A DNA stretch of 64,000 nt from Hericium rajendrae. Lineage: Eukaryota; Basidiomycota; Agaricomycetes; Russulales; Hericiaceae. The translations under genes were made by a program, and so were the position numbers. Under the pieces are notes generated by a model. It was not told where the DNA came from, did not search any database, and saw nothing but the letters and a program-made list of their open reading frames with translations. Below, one piece after another: positions 24,277-36,726 of this stretch. The stretch lies in NCBI GenBank assembly GCA_033439255.1, contig CM065885.1, forward strand, positions 930,001 through 994,000, read 5' to 3'. The stretch's first letter is position 1. Every line of letters begins with the position of its first letter.

Positions 24277-26799
24277 TCGAGAGAGAGATGTAACATCAAT
24301 GGAGGATTAAGAACAACTTAAGGCGCAAATCGACGGTGCCTTTGTGGTCGTAGTGGTCGTCGTCGTCGTCGTCGTCAACGGCAGCGAGCAGGATATGTGG
24401 TACGCCTCCGGCGTGTACTTACTTACGATAATGGGGTCATGCGTCATTGGTCCACGAGGACCACTAAGTATTCCCACGAATATCGACCGTGGACCACCAC
24501 TACACCTGGAGAGTGCGCACAGACCGACCATTTTTCGGTCGATTTGCTGTCGACTCTGACCAGTGACCACCGCGTATCTTTGCAATCCTTTTCTTTTATC
24601 TATCTTCCAGTATTTTCACAGGTTCCTTATCAGCCATGTAGATGCGGCCCTCCGCATGCTTCGCTCAGTAACATCACTAGGAGCGGAAAAGGTAGTGAAA
24701 TTCACCGTCTGATTCACCGAGTTTGTAAGTGATAGTCACTGCGCCGCGAGGTGAAAATCATTGACAAACAGTGATATTCACCTTCCTTTGAGGTTGCTGC
24801 TGGAGGGTGAAATTTGACTAATCTATGTGCGCTTTCACTGCATAATTCTCACCAGATTTTCGATCACCGACATTCACCACATTTCGACTTTCACCGAAAC
24901 TTCACCCTCGAACGTGGTGAATCGTTAAATTCACCGCCTTGTGTGGCGATTTTCACCCTCGTTTGGTCTCATAGTGCATGTCAAGCCGTACAAGATAATG
25001 CTTCCCTAAATTTTCAGACTACCGAGCTTACTCTGTCCATCTTTTCAGCTATTCTATGTCTTTCAGGACTCAGATGGACCTTCGTCGACACAAGGCCCGG
25101 ATACCCATGGGACGTAGACGAATGGCCATGAGCATGATTGTCATGCTCGAATGATCCCGATTATCCAGCGGATACTCTCGACCGTTGAAGCGTAACATGA
25201 CCTCAATCATTGTTGAGCGAAGCTCGGTGATGAGGCCTAAAGCATTGCTTTCAAAGACGTAAGTCACAATGGAAGGTCTCATGGCTGCATGCTTACTCAC
25301 TTTCACCTCTCGACGGGGTCTTCATGCAATCGAGTGGCTACCGTCTTCTGAAATTCTTGTCCACGGGTCCCACTCAATCCCTATTTTCGAAGTCAGTAGG
25401 CTTATGACATATGAGGCAGTCCGCCTGTGCGAATCATGGGGTGGTGTATCTCCATTCTCATGCTATCACCCGCGGCCAGTCCAGAAACTAGAACAGGCAT
25501 GTATGACACAGTGCACGGCCATCACGAATGATTCTACACGTAAAACCTCCCGTCATTTGTCCTAGGCTCAGCCATTGCTGCGGCTGAGCGCTCAGCAATT
25601 ATGCTAAGGATCTTCTGCCCACTTCGGCGGCTGTGAAAGTGAACTTTCCCTCGTTTCACCAGTCAATTGGCTATTTATACTGACCTTGCTATTCTTGTCT
25701 ATTGTAGTGAGTGAAGATACTGCCTCAGAACTGAGGCTCTGAGGCCTAAGGAGCATGGCAGCAATTCCTTCGATCTCTCGGCTTGTGGGGGCGTTGCATG
25801 GCGCTGCACGACTTGATACGTGAGGTAATTTCAGATCCGATCAGGTGGCTCCGAGGCACGTAGAGGTGAATTCTTGAGAGTCTTTTACCCCGCATTTCCC
25901 CACATTTTAGATCTCAGATCTCGATTGACCCTCCCACGGACGCAAACTCGCAGCTACGTTGGGCGATTTGTGCGCAAGGCTCGCTGATATCAGGGGCTTG
26001 GGGGCGCAACACGCGACCCATTTATGGGAGCCAGTGCTCATACGAATGACCTGTAATCCTGCCGAGCCCTAGCCGTCGCTGGGCGTTCGGACGGCTCTCA
26101 AGCACAAGGGTGGGGCGTAGCGAGTCGCTTGACGAAATGTGGGCCGCGGCCTGCTGATGTCCCAAGTCGATCTACCCCGCATTTCGATCGGAGAAGTATC
26201 CGCCGGCGCCTCGTCATTCAGTCTCTCTCAGATCCTGCGCAGCTAGGTCTCCACAGTGATGCTGTCTCAGGGCGATGTTCGCTTCGCTAGACATTGCGTG
26301 GGTGGTGCTGGGCGCAGCGGAGGCCTACTGGGTCCGGTGCGACCTCCTTTCTTATGTATCGGACTCGGCGCACCAATCACAAGTCTCTTTACCATGGCTT
26401 GACACGTTCGCGAAGCGAAGGTAGAAATGTTGGTAGCGCACGATGTCTGGACAAGAAGTAAGGAGGCGCACCACGCGTTTCTCCATCCAGAAGACTAGGT
26501 CCATCAGAAGATAGAATGAAGAGTTTAGGCAGACCATGTCGAACACGTTCCCTATTGTACCCACGGCTATCCGCTTGCTCCTGGTCATCTCTCATTAGGC
26601 CTGTCTCATGACACTGCGGAAGCATTCCCCCGGATTTGCGGTCCCTCTACCTGAGCCGCTCTTCGCGCGGTCCTATGACCCTGGCCGATAGCCCCGCAGT
26701 AGTCTGACGACATAAAAACCTCGTTTGAATTAGACCTGGGAGCCCAGCACCTTCGTGTGTTTATTTTCCAACTTATCCACTCTCACAACTCGAAACGCT
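24277..26799. other. 2.5-kb divergent intergenic region, FAB1 to alcohol oxidase
   Basis: No gene found. It holds a GTC-repeat microsatellite at about 24352-24376 and the TTCACC cluster listed separately. A GCTGAGCGCTCAGC palindrome lies near 25583. There are two TACCCCGCATTTC segments (about 25886 and 26173) whose CCCCGC cores fit the SYGGRG carbon-repressor consensus. A TATA-like CATAAAAACC sits about 90 bases before the alcohol oxidase ATG. Regulatory meaning is inferred. Confidence 0.4.
24701..24957. repeat. Dense cluster of the hexamer TTCACC/GGTGAA
   Basis: Eleven exact copies in 257 bases: plus strand at 24701, 24713, 24777, 24873, 24890, 24901, 24930 and 24952, minus strand at 24750, 24806 and 24916. 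By chance about 0.1 would be expected. Spacing is irregular and both orientations occur, so this is not a simple tandem repeat. It could be a clustered protein-binding site or the subterminal repeats of a small transposon; no terminal inverted repeat was seen. Confidence 0.7.
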
Positions 26800-29700
26800 A
26801 TGGTTCACCCTCAGGAGGTCGACGTGATTGTCGCAGGGTGCGCCCTTTCCCATAGCTGTCTGTTGCCTCCGCTCACCCTTCCTGTTCACCAGTGGTGGTC
26901 CTGCAGGTCCACCGGCATCATCTTTCAGTCATTTACGAGGCTGATCGGTCTTCCTCACAGGATGTGTGGTCGCGGGTCGTCTCGCATATGCCGACCCCAA
27001 CCTCAAGGTTATGCTCATCGAAGGTGCGCTCATCTGGTCCATCACTTTTGATGGACGCTAACGCGAGGCTTCGCATGCAGGCGGTGCCAACAACCGCGAT
27101 GACCCCTGGGTCTATCGCCCAGGTATCTACGTCAAGAACATGCAGCGAGATGGCATGTAAGTATACACGACGACCACTGCGTTACCCTTTCTCATGTTTT
27201 ATCCAGCAACGACAAGGCCACGTTCTATACTGACACGATGGCCTCGTCTTACATGCGCGGCAGACATAGCATTGTCCCGTACGTCGACCTTCCCTTTTCC
27301 ATCGCTGGATAGGTTTGACTTACCCGATATTGTGTGCAGCTGCGCCAACATCCTCGGCGGTGGAAGCAGGTTGGTCTTGCGTCGCTGACGTTAACAGCGC
27401 TCCTTCATCTAACTCTCTTCAGCATCAACTTCCAGATGTACACGAGGGTAAGCGAGAACGCCGTTATGACTCTCATATCGTCATCGTTGACGTCCGTGAC
27501 CCTGTGCAGGCTTCCGCTTCTGACTGGGGTTCGTTCCATTCCGGCCCACATCGTGGGCGCCTTCATTGACGATTTTCTACGACCAGATGACTTCAAGACC
27601 GAAGGATGGAAATTCGAAGGTAAGCCGCTGGGCGTCTGACATGGTCGCCATGACTCATTCTCCGCTTCAGATCTTTTGCCGCTCATGAAGAGGGTTCGAA
27701 TCTGCACGTCAGAGCGCACAAACTTGTGTACTGACTTGCTCGTTTCTGTTTCAGCTCGAGAACTACCAGAAGCCCACGAACAGCGACTGCCATGGCTATG
27801 ACGGCCCGATCGCCATTAGTAACGGTGGAACCATTTCTCCCCTCGCCCAGGACTTCCTGCGCGCCTCGGACAGCGTTGGCATCCCCCACAGTGGTAAGTA
27901 TCTAATATTTATTATTGATTTCAGTACTGATCAGCATCACAGATGATATTCAGGGTATGGTGCTATAGTTTTCCAGTCAATTTCCTTGCTGATTGATGGA
28001 CGCGCAGACTGCCAAACTGCCCACGCGTCCGAGATCTGGGCCAAGTACATCAACAGGCACACTGGAAGGCGCAGCGATGCTGCGACCGGTGAGTGTCCTA
28101 TACGGTTCGAGCATCGATATTTTCTCTGACGCAAGCACAGGGTACGTCCACAGTGTCATGGACGTCCAGCACAACCTGTTCCTCAGGACGAACGCGCGGG
28201 CGTCGCGCGTCCTCTTTCGAGGGCAATAAGGCTGTCGGCGTCGCGTACGTTCCGTCGAGGAACCGCGGCCACAAGGGCGCTCTAATCGAGACATCGTCAA
28301 GGCCCGCCGCTTCGTCGTGCTGAGCAGCGGCACGCTCGGCACTCCTCAGGTAAGAGCCCCGCCTTGACGCGCGACGTGCTCATCGCTCATCCTTGCCATT
28401 TGTTCAGATCCTCGAGCGCTCTGGTGTCGGCAACGGCGAGTTGCTGAAGAAGCTCGATATTAAGGTCGTTAGCGATCTTCCCGGTGTTGGGTACGTGTAC
28501 CGTCATTGTTCGTCCTGTGTAGTTTACTGATGCCCTATCTTCTAGCGAGCAATACCAGGATCATTACACCACCTTGTCTATCTACCGCGTGTCCGAGGAG
28601 AGCTTCACGCTCGACGACTTCCTGCGTGGTGATAAGGAGGTTCGCCGCGAGGTGTGTAACTTGCACCTATACCTCGTTTTGCTCCTCGCTTATGGCTGTC
28701 TGAAAAGCTCTTCAACGAGTGGGAAGTCAGCCCCGAGAAGGCCCGTCTGGCCTCGAATGCCATCGACGCTGGCTTCAAGATCAGGCCCACCGAGGAGGAG
28801 CTCAAAGAGATGGGTCCCGAATTCAACGAGCTCTGGGACAAGTACTTCAAGGACAAGCCCGACAAGCCCGTTATGTTCGGCTCCATCGTTGCGGGTGCAT
28901 ACGCCGATCACGCCTTGCTTCCGCCCGGCAAGTACATCACGATGTATGTCTAGTTTTTCTCCTTTCCGTGGTCTCGTTGCTGATTATTTTTACCCTCACC
29001 CAGGTTCCAGTACTTGGTAAGTCTGCCGCAAGAAAGGACCGGAATGGCCTCTGACCTTTACTTCAGGAATACCCGGCCAGCCGCGGCAAGATCCACGTGC
29101 AGTCTCAGAACCCATACGTCGAGCCTTTCTTCGACAGTGGTTTCATGAACAACAAGGCCGACTTCGCACCTATCCGCTGGAGCTACAAGAAGACGCGCGA
29201 GGTTGCTCGTCGCATGGATGGTGCGCTTGTCCTTTCCTTCCCCCGCCTTGACCCGTCGTCGCTCACTGCCCTTTTCCAGCCTTCCGTGGCGAACTCACCT
29301 CGCATCACCCGCACTTCCACCCGGCATCCCCTGCGGCTTGCCGCGACATCGACATCCAGACCGCCAAGAAGATTCTGCCCGACGGTTTCACCGTTGGCAT
29401 CCACATGGGCACCTGGCACCGCCCCGGAGAGCCCTACGATGCGGCCAAGATTCACGAGGACATCCAGTACAGCAAGGAGGACGACCAGGCCATCGACGAC
29501 TGGGTTGCAGACCACGTCGAGACCACCTGGCACAGCCTGGGTACTTGCGGTAGGTGCCCGGCTTGACCATTGCATCCGACCATTCGCTGATGAGCATCGC
29601 AGCCATGAAGCCGAGGTCTGAGGGTGGTGTCGTCGATGGACGTCTCAACGTCTACGGCACTGAGAACCTCAAGCTTGCTGACTTGTCGATCTGCCCCGTG

Positions 29701-29917
29701 AGTATCTTTGCCCGCCAGCAGATCAATCACCGTGCTGAATGTAGATTATCAGGGTAACCTCGGCACCAACACCTACTCATCGGCTCTGCTCGTCGGCGAG
29801 AAGGCGGCCAACCTGCTCGCCGAGGATATGGGCCTCAAGATCAAGACTCCGCATGCCCCAGTCCCGCACGCACCGCTGCCCAGGGGCGTCCCGTACACTC
29901 AGGAGCCTCGTCGCTGA
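26800..29917 (+). CDS. AOX: Alcohol (methanol) oxidase, GMC oxidoreductase, with paired indels
   Basis: About 18 short exons with GT-AG introns rebuild a GMC flavoprotein of roughly 650 residues. MVHPQEVDVIVAGGGPAG carries the GxGxxG FAD motif. Then follow LIEGGANNRDDPW, ANILGGGSSINFQMYTRAS, the GMC signature SSGTLGTPQILERSGVG, FQYLEYPASRG, and at the end the active-site His in WHSLGTC and Asn in GTNTYSSALL. The C-terminal region TPHAPVPHAPLPRG is typical of fungal alcohol oxidases, which oxidise methanol to formaldehyde and release peroxide used in lignocellulose decay. One extra T in the run at 28214-28216 and one missing base near 28291 shift the frame for about 78 bases and would create a stop. 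The usual DNLGTN reads GNLGTN at the last splice. Confidence 0.85.
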
Positions 29918-31372
29918 ATGAAGGCACCGTCGTGGATCCATCCCCCTCTTCACCATCCCAAATGCAAAGCGCGATGAAATCATGGTCAATTTGTTGTACT
30001 TGAGTCACGTTGTCGAAGTGTTGTAGGTTGTCTCAAGGGTGTCTCAAGGTTGTGATATGTACGAATATGTATTTTCAATTGAAGTGTTGCAATTATCCTT
30101 TTGTTGCATATCGCGTGCTGGCTTTGAACACGGCGCCTTCAATCATGGGCCATGAAGCTTGAAGTACGTGGTCGGACAGAGCCCTTTCGTTGGCGGTCGG
30201 GCCATAGGTGGGCACTGAGCGCTGAGCGAGCTCTAGCTGAGTTTGAATTCTAGCGGACTTCGAATTGTAACGGACTTCGAAAAGTGGCACCTTTTTCGGC
30301 AGGAGCCACGCTTAGTCATTGCTGCTGCACTGTGTAGCTGCTACGAACGAATGTTCTGTAGCCCGCAGCACGTTTCCGCACGCCATGTAACTTGGTATTT
30401 TTGGTTTCCCAGACGAACGCATGATGAATGATTTTTTTCGAGACGTGCAGAGCTACGCGAAGGTCGTAAATTTAAAATCTTCGATGGTGATATGGCCTGG
30501 CACATGCTCTCTGGCTCTCGGGCAAATGCCATGTTTTATGCAGCCTTGGTGTGTCGAAAAAGCCATCAAATTAATAGCAAGACATGAATCTTGAGTTATA
30601 TGCTCTCAGTTTGTACATAAATGCTGCTGTAAGCACAGAAATGATGTATCAGTGTTGCATCAAGTGTTCATCTCGAGTGGGAGCAGTTTTGCAAATATCA
30701 AGCTTCAAACATGCTAATTCAACATGGATGATAGACATGACATGCTCGCATGTTTTATTAGCTGCAAGTCTGACTGAGGGAGAGGTCACACAATGCACCA
30801 TGCTACAAAATGTGTGCCGCCAAAGGCGGCCAGAAAAATATTGATTACATCTAGAAAATGCCAAATTCTCGAGGAAAACATACATGCATTGTCTGCGTCA
30901 TGGCTATGCTAAGCACCTCCGAGCACGCGGACATTGAGTGTAACCGAGAAATTGTGCAGAACCTGCAAGGCATGCTGCCTCGAGTTAATTTAATTCTTTT
31001 TGAATTAATTAATTCTTTTTCGGTCCAAACTATGCCCACCTATAACTCGACTGCCCTTTCGTTTACTTTGATGTGGACGCGCACCGACAACCTGGCCCAG
31101 CGGCATTCAACGGGCCGCTGGTCTTCGGGAGTCTCGGCCGTCTACCTTATTTTCAAGCGAAATCCGTTCGACAGTCGTTGCTACTGTGCAACCGTCTTCG
31201 AGCCAGTAGCTGGACTCTGGGTCATACTTTGAACGGGGAAGTAGTACGAACGCGTAAGTCATTCGTCACTAAAAGCCATGTCAGCTCATGAACTCCTGGG
31301 CGTTATAACCATTCAAAGCCACAACCTTTCCGGACGGCAATCTCTTGATTAACAACCGGAAAGTCTGCAAAC
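29918..31372. other. Intergenic region, 1.45 kb
   Basis: No gene recognised. A/T-rich palindromic sequence (TTAATTTAATTC / GAATTAATTAA) lies around 30984-31012. The short open frames have no domain. Confidence 0.4.
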
Positions 31373-33373
31373 ATGGCCACCACATCGGAGTATGGACACA
31401 CTAGGTTCGTGACACTTGTTCTATCAGTTCTCTCGTCTGACTGGTTCATGCAGCTCCCAAGAGTTTTGGTCTAGATTCGTCCATCCAAGAGTCGCGAACA
31501 TTCAAAATATTAACCCTCTGCGCTCGAAAAACATCATCGAAGGTGCTCGCAAAATGCTCGATGACGAAATGGTCGCTATGCATCTTGCTATATGCGGCCT
31601 GCGCACATATCGTAATGCTCTATCCCTCATATCCTGTCTTCCGCCAGAGATCCTGGCTCACATCTTCAAGTTCGTTGCGGCAGCTCTTCCGCCATCGTTG
31701 GCGAACCGATATAACTATTACATGGGCCAATCTGGGTTGACACAGACACGCCTTGGTTGGATCCGTCTGACCCATGTCTGCAAGCATTGGCGCGATACTG
31801 CGTTGATGCATCCTAGCCTTTGGGGACACCTTGATAACGACTTAAATCAGCGGTGGCGAGAGATTATGGTTGCTCGCGCGAAGTCTGCACCCCTGACAAT
31901 ACACTGGCGAGACTTTACACCCGAGGAAAATGCTTTTCTCGCTCAGCACGCCTCCCACACGCGCGTTCTCCGGCTTTCGGCACCACAGGACCGCCTTCAG
32001 AAGACCTGCGAGTCATTGACTTCTCCGGCACCCATCTTAGAAGAACTAGAGCTAATCGCGTCGGGCACAGGTGTCATCCAGCTTACGAATGTTTTCGACG
32101 GCTACACATCTTCGCTGCGCCGTGTAACTTTGCAGGACGTATTATTTCCATGGTCGGCGCCCATCTTCTTCAAACTAACGCATTTGCAAGTCACTTTGCC
32201 ACGCGGTACACCACTACCTACACCAAACGATCCCCGGCCTGAATTTGCCAATATGTCGCAGTACGATCGTCTTCTCAACTCCTTGCTATATATGCCCTTC
32301 CTCCAGAAGCTTGAACTGGCTCATTGCATTCCCTGGAGAAACCAATATACTGCAGGTAGTGCTTTCGCATTCTTGTTGTATTTTCCTTATCTGGAGTTGC
32401 TATCCTTGGCTGGCACATTTACGGAATGCATGGGCATCATCACGCGTCTTTGGTGCATCCCACCACCCTGTCGCATCATACTTGACTTTACCGACGAGCC
32501 GCAGCAGACCCATGAACTGCTTCACTTCTTCCACGCACACTCAAACCACCGTCCAACTCCGAGTTTGCAAACCCTTTCCATTACACATTCGAAAGAAGAC
32601 AACAGCCTGAACTCATCCGAGTCGCTGTCCATCGAGCTCTGGCGTATGCGCAGCCCTCCAAAGGCACCTCGGCCGGACTTCCGCCCCACTAAGGAGCCCG
32701 CCATCAGCATTCGGTTTCCTCCGTCAGCGCAATCCTTGGCTTTTGTGGAACTACTTTGCGGCGCGCTGTCATTGGAAGATCTACGCGTTCTTAAAGTCGC
32801 GTACAGCCCTGACAGCTGGTCACCGGATACGTGGGTCAATATGTTTGGGAGATGCAAGCGCGTCGAGCATGCCTATGTCGAGGGCTCGAATGTGGCTCAT
32901 TTCTGCAAGGCGCTCTCCCTCTCCGTGGACTGGATCAGGGAGGCCAAGACGTCGAAAGAGCTGTTTTTCAGGAATCTTAGATCGCTTGAGGTGTCCGATG
33001 TTGACCTCCTTACCACCATCGACCACGATGAAACGACTTGGACGGTCATCGAGCTCCTCAAATACCAGCTGGAGGGGCGAGAGGATCTCATGCAAGAAGT
33101 TGACAGCGATGAAGACCTTAGCGAGAACAAAGCAGATGGCGGGGGAATATTATGCCAGGGGTCAGCAACGCGGACGAAGAGGAGGAATTCGATCCTAGGC
33201 TCGACCAGCTCCGGATCGAGAACTGCTCAGTTACGAGCCAGCTTGTCGAGGACATGAATGATGACGTCCCAGAAGTTATTTGGGACTATTATGAGGGGAT
33301 ACATGAAGAAAGCGATAGCGAAGAGAGCGACGTCGACGAGGGTGAAGAGTCTCCCTACACTGCCTACTACTAG
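31373..33373 (+). CDS. F-box/LRR-like protein, family copy 2, hinge frameshift
   Basis: Exon 1 is 31373-31404 (32 nt, MATTSEYGHT), the intron is 49 nt, and exon 2 runs from 31454 to a stop at 33257, giving 611 residues. It has the family N-terminus (SQEFWSRFVHPRVANIQN), the F-box core LPPEILAHIFKFVAAALPP, then WIRLTHVCKHWRDTALMHP and the leucine-rich body. In the acidic hinge around 33140-33170, near a run of five G, the frame shifts. The family tail then continues in another frame to 33373: FDPRLDQLRIENCSV...WDYYEGIHEESD. The F-box and LRR parts are intact, so the protein could work without its tail. Confidence 0.8.
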
Positions 33374-34395
33374 TATGCTTGGTAGTGCGAGTCAAGCTTC
33401 AAGCATGAAGACACTTTCATACGCACGTCTCGAGGTTGATAGAGAAGGCCCGTTCATCCTCAACTTCTCTCGTTGGTGACCTTGCTCGCGCCTGGCTCTG
33501 TGCTATTATAATAAAACGTTTTCGCCGTTGTCTTTGTGCCATGGTGTACTTATAGTAAAGCTATAAAGACTTAAACATAACACTACTGGATGACTTCCCG
33601 CAGGATCTGGATTGCGTGCAGATAACTAGTGCGGGCTTCGAACGAGAAGTGGAATTTATTGTTAGAGCAGTTGCAGCCCGTACGCAGTCGCAGTGTCTGA
33701 GCCAAGATACAGATGTGCAGAGCGGAGAGAGGCGGAGTAAGAGCTGAGCATTGACACAGAGGCCAAATGCGCGAGCGGAGGGTTGGCGGAGAGTAAAATA
33801 TCTATACTGATACAGATATCGCTCTGGAAGAGGGGGGGACCCCCCTCCTTCAGACTCGACATCTGGAAATGCCGTTTTGTGACCCAAAGGCTTGGTTGGC
33901 TCTCGGCCATCATTCGGCAAACCAAATGCGGCCAAAATCTATTCTGCAAACCATTCCAGATGGCTACGGGAAGTCACCCACTCACTGTCTTAAAATCATT
34001 TTTCAACCTTCAGGCCGCGATAAACAAAAGTCAGCGATGGTACGAGCACCGGCAAGAAGTTGACCATAATTAGTCTAAGTAAAGCGGGCCGGCGCAGTGT
34101 TCCTTCCTTCCTCATCAACACCTTCATCGACACCTTCGACAAGTTATAATAATATCCAAGCCATCTAAGCAACTCTTTGCTAGCGTCAAGCTTTGACGGC
34201 AAAGATATCTTTCATAAAGGAAAATTATCTGAGAGAACAAGCGCGGTAAGTCTTCCTCCGGCCTTGAAGGTACGACTTGGCTCATGCACCATACTAGCTG
34301 CGGCACCGACTCGCACAAATTATAACCGCATAACGCAAATTCAGAACGTAAAGCTCATTCGAAGAAGTTGAACAGTAGCGGTGGAAAGTCTGTGC
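33374..34395. other. Intergenic stretch between F-box copies 2 and 3
   Basis: No gene. It contains a perfect G6/C6 palindrome (AGGGGGG-GA-CCCCCCT) at about 33831-33846 that could extrude a cruciform. Confidence 0.4.
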
Positions 34396-36181
34396 ATGGA
34401 CACCACATCAGGACACGGAACTCCTAAGTGTGTGGTCAACTGCACTATTAGGTTGAAGTTGCCTGCTAACATCGAGTCTCTACATTCAGCCGGCAGGAAT
34501 TTTGGTCTAGATTCGTGCAACCCCGCGTTGCTCATATTCAGAACGTTTCTCCTCTGAACTCAACGAATCTCGTCAGCGATGCTCGCCAGACCCTTGATGA
34601 CGAACTGGATGCCCTGCATCTTGCCATGTGCCAACTACGTAAACGTCGCAACGCTCTATCACTCGTATCATGTCTCCCGCCGGAGGTCCTCGCTCATATC
34701 CTCAAGTTCGTTGCCGATGCTATCCCACCACGCAAGTGGAACACGAACCGCCAGGGTCGTCTAGGATGGATCAATATGACCCATGTCTGTTCGCATTGGC
34801 GCGACACCGCCCTGCTGCATCCTCGCCTTTGGGGAAACATCAATGATGGTTTAACGCGACGCTGGCGAGAGATCATGGTTGCTCGCGCGAAGTCTGCACC
34901 CCTATCGATACAACTGCCATACTATTATTTGGATGACAGGACCTTTTTTGCCCAGCATGCCTTCCACACACGCGAACTTCATCTTTCGGCACCCCATAGG
35001 GACCTTCAAGCCATTTGCCAGACATTGACTTCCCGGGCTCCTATCTTGGAGCGCTTCACTTGCAAGGTTCAGGCAATGCAGCAATACTCCCTGCGGAAAT
35101 CTTTGCCGGCGACACACCATTGCTTCGCCACATCGCTTTGTACGGAGTGTTGTTTCCATGGTCCGCACCGATATTCCGCAATTTGACATATCTACGCGTC
35201 GAGCTTCGACGCAACCGTAACACACCTAGAGATGCCGTTCCTCGTGAATCAAGCCCGACTTCACAGTACGATCACCTATTTGCTCGTATGCCTGCCCTCC
35301 AGACCCTTCATCTTGCACACTGCCTCCCTTCGAGATCGAGGCTGCACATCTTCTTCGACAAATGGTACTGCAACCACGGCCTTCCGCTCGACATCGTCTC
35401 CGATTGCGACAAACTTTTCGTCTCACGTTTCTGGCGCGCACTCAACCGTCTCACTGGCGTCGACCTCAAGATGTCCTCATCCTTCCACCCCGAGACCGAC
35501 GGCGCCAGCGAACGCACGAACAAGACAATCAATCAATGCTTACGTTTCCACGTTGATAACAATCAAACAGGTTGGGTCAATGCCCTCCCCTTTGTGCGTT
35601 TTAACATTCTCAATTCTGTGAACACATCTACTGGCTTCTCGCACTTCCAGGTGCTCAATGGCCGTAGCCCGCGTATCATTCCGCCCCTTGCTCCTGCCAC
35701 TGTCGCCGAAACCACATCTGCCCTGCCCATCGGCGCCGAACGCGCCTCCGCCCTGATCGATCGCATCCACGCCATCTCGTCTGATGCTCTCGACAACCTC
35801 GCGGCCGCCAAAGTCTCCCAGGCCGAGTTCGCCAACCGCTCCCGCGGCCCTGAACCCATTTTCGCCGTCGGCGACCGCGTCCTTCTTTCCACCTTTCACC
35901 GCCGCCGCGATTTCGCCTCTGCGGACTCACCTCGCGCCGCTAAGTTCCTTCCCCGTTTTGATGGTCCTTACACTATCACTAAAGCCCAGGGCAGTGGGGC
36001 CGGGCAGATATCGGAAGATAGCAAGCTCGAACGATTACGGATCAGCGATTGCTCAGTCATGGAGGAATATGTGGACGAACTTAAAGAGAATGTTCGGCAA
36101 ATGTCCTGGGACGAGTTTGAGGGTATATACAAGGAAAAGAGTGCCGAAGAAGAGGATGCGTATGACTACTACGACTTGTAA
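34396..36181 (+). pseudogene. F-box/LRR family copy 3, frameshifted and fused to a Ty3-type integrase fragment
   Basis: Exon 1 is 34396-34427 and exon 2 starts at 34490, as in its paralogs. The F-box and first leucine-rich part are normal up to TSRAPILE, then a one-base shift near 35050 moves into the frame that runs from 35015 to 36181. That second frame continues the LRR (LHLQGSGNAAILPAEIFAGD). At about 35335 it switches without a stop into retroelement integrase: FFDKWYCNHGLP, IVSDCDKLF, the YHPETDG-like SSFHPETDGASERTNK with the catalytic Glu, NSVNTSTGFS, then VGDRVLLSTFHRRR and RFDGPYTI of the integrase C-terminus. At about 35990 it returns in frame to the family tail (SKLERLRISDCSVMEEYV...EGIYKEK). 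The first integrase Asp is absent, so no integrase activity is expected. Confidence 0.85.
35335..35995 (+). mobile_element. Ty3/gypsy integrase fragment captured inside F-box copy 3
   Basis: The segment encodes the second half of an integrase core and its C-terminal domain. It begins around FFDKWYC and ends around FDGPYTITKA. No LTR, protease or RT sequence accompanies it. It differs in motif detail from the intact element at 52.6-59.7 kb, so it comes from another family. Exact junctions are set only by where similarity to F-box paralogs stops and resumes. Confidence 0.75.
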
Positions 36182-36726
36182 TAAGTTAGTATGCGTGGTC
36201 ATATGAAGACAACAGTAACAAGACTAATTAGTATGTAGCCATAGAATGAATGTCGCACTACAACTAGGATGCCCCCGCCCTTCTTCCTAATAATTCAGTA
36301 ATTATTAAACTTCAGCTTCAACTTATGGATCGACGTCGTGACATGACTTGTAGTGATGACAGCCCAGGACAATAACGAGGGAGAAGCTGACAGCCAGTGG
36401 AATAGTGCTTGCATGGTCAAGGATGTTGATTACAGACTTGAATAACTTTCGGATCACCGGGTGCTCGGTTACGACAGATTGCATCAACGAACTGCACAGG
36501 TGTTTTCAAGAATGTTATCTGGGATCAGTCTCAGGAAACATAAGGAGTAGAGAGCGAAGACGACTATTGCATCTAGCGAAACGAGATGGATCATCTTACT
36601 TTATGGTGAGCGATTCTCTCCGTGACGCTCTCTTCCATGTCTTGGGCTGACTTATCGAAGTCCATCATGCGCCTCAATCGCGATGGAAAATTTAGCTCGA
36701 GCACGATGGAAACCTTGCTTGTACGG
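36182..36726. other. Intergenic stretch with a second F-box tail remnant
   Basis: In the plus frame at about 36430-36530 the translation LNNFRITGCSVTTDCINEL followed by HRCFQECYL resembles the family tail LERLRISDCSV..YVDELKENVRQM of copy 3. It is an isolated C-terminal relic about 250 bases downstream of copy 3. Nothing else is seen. Confidence 0.4.
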
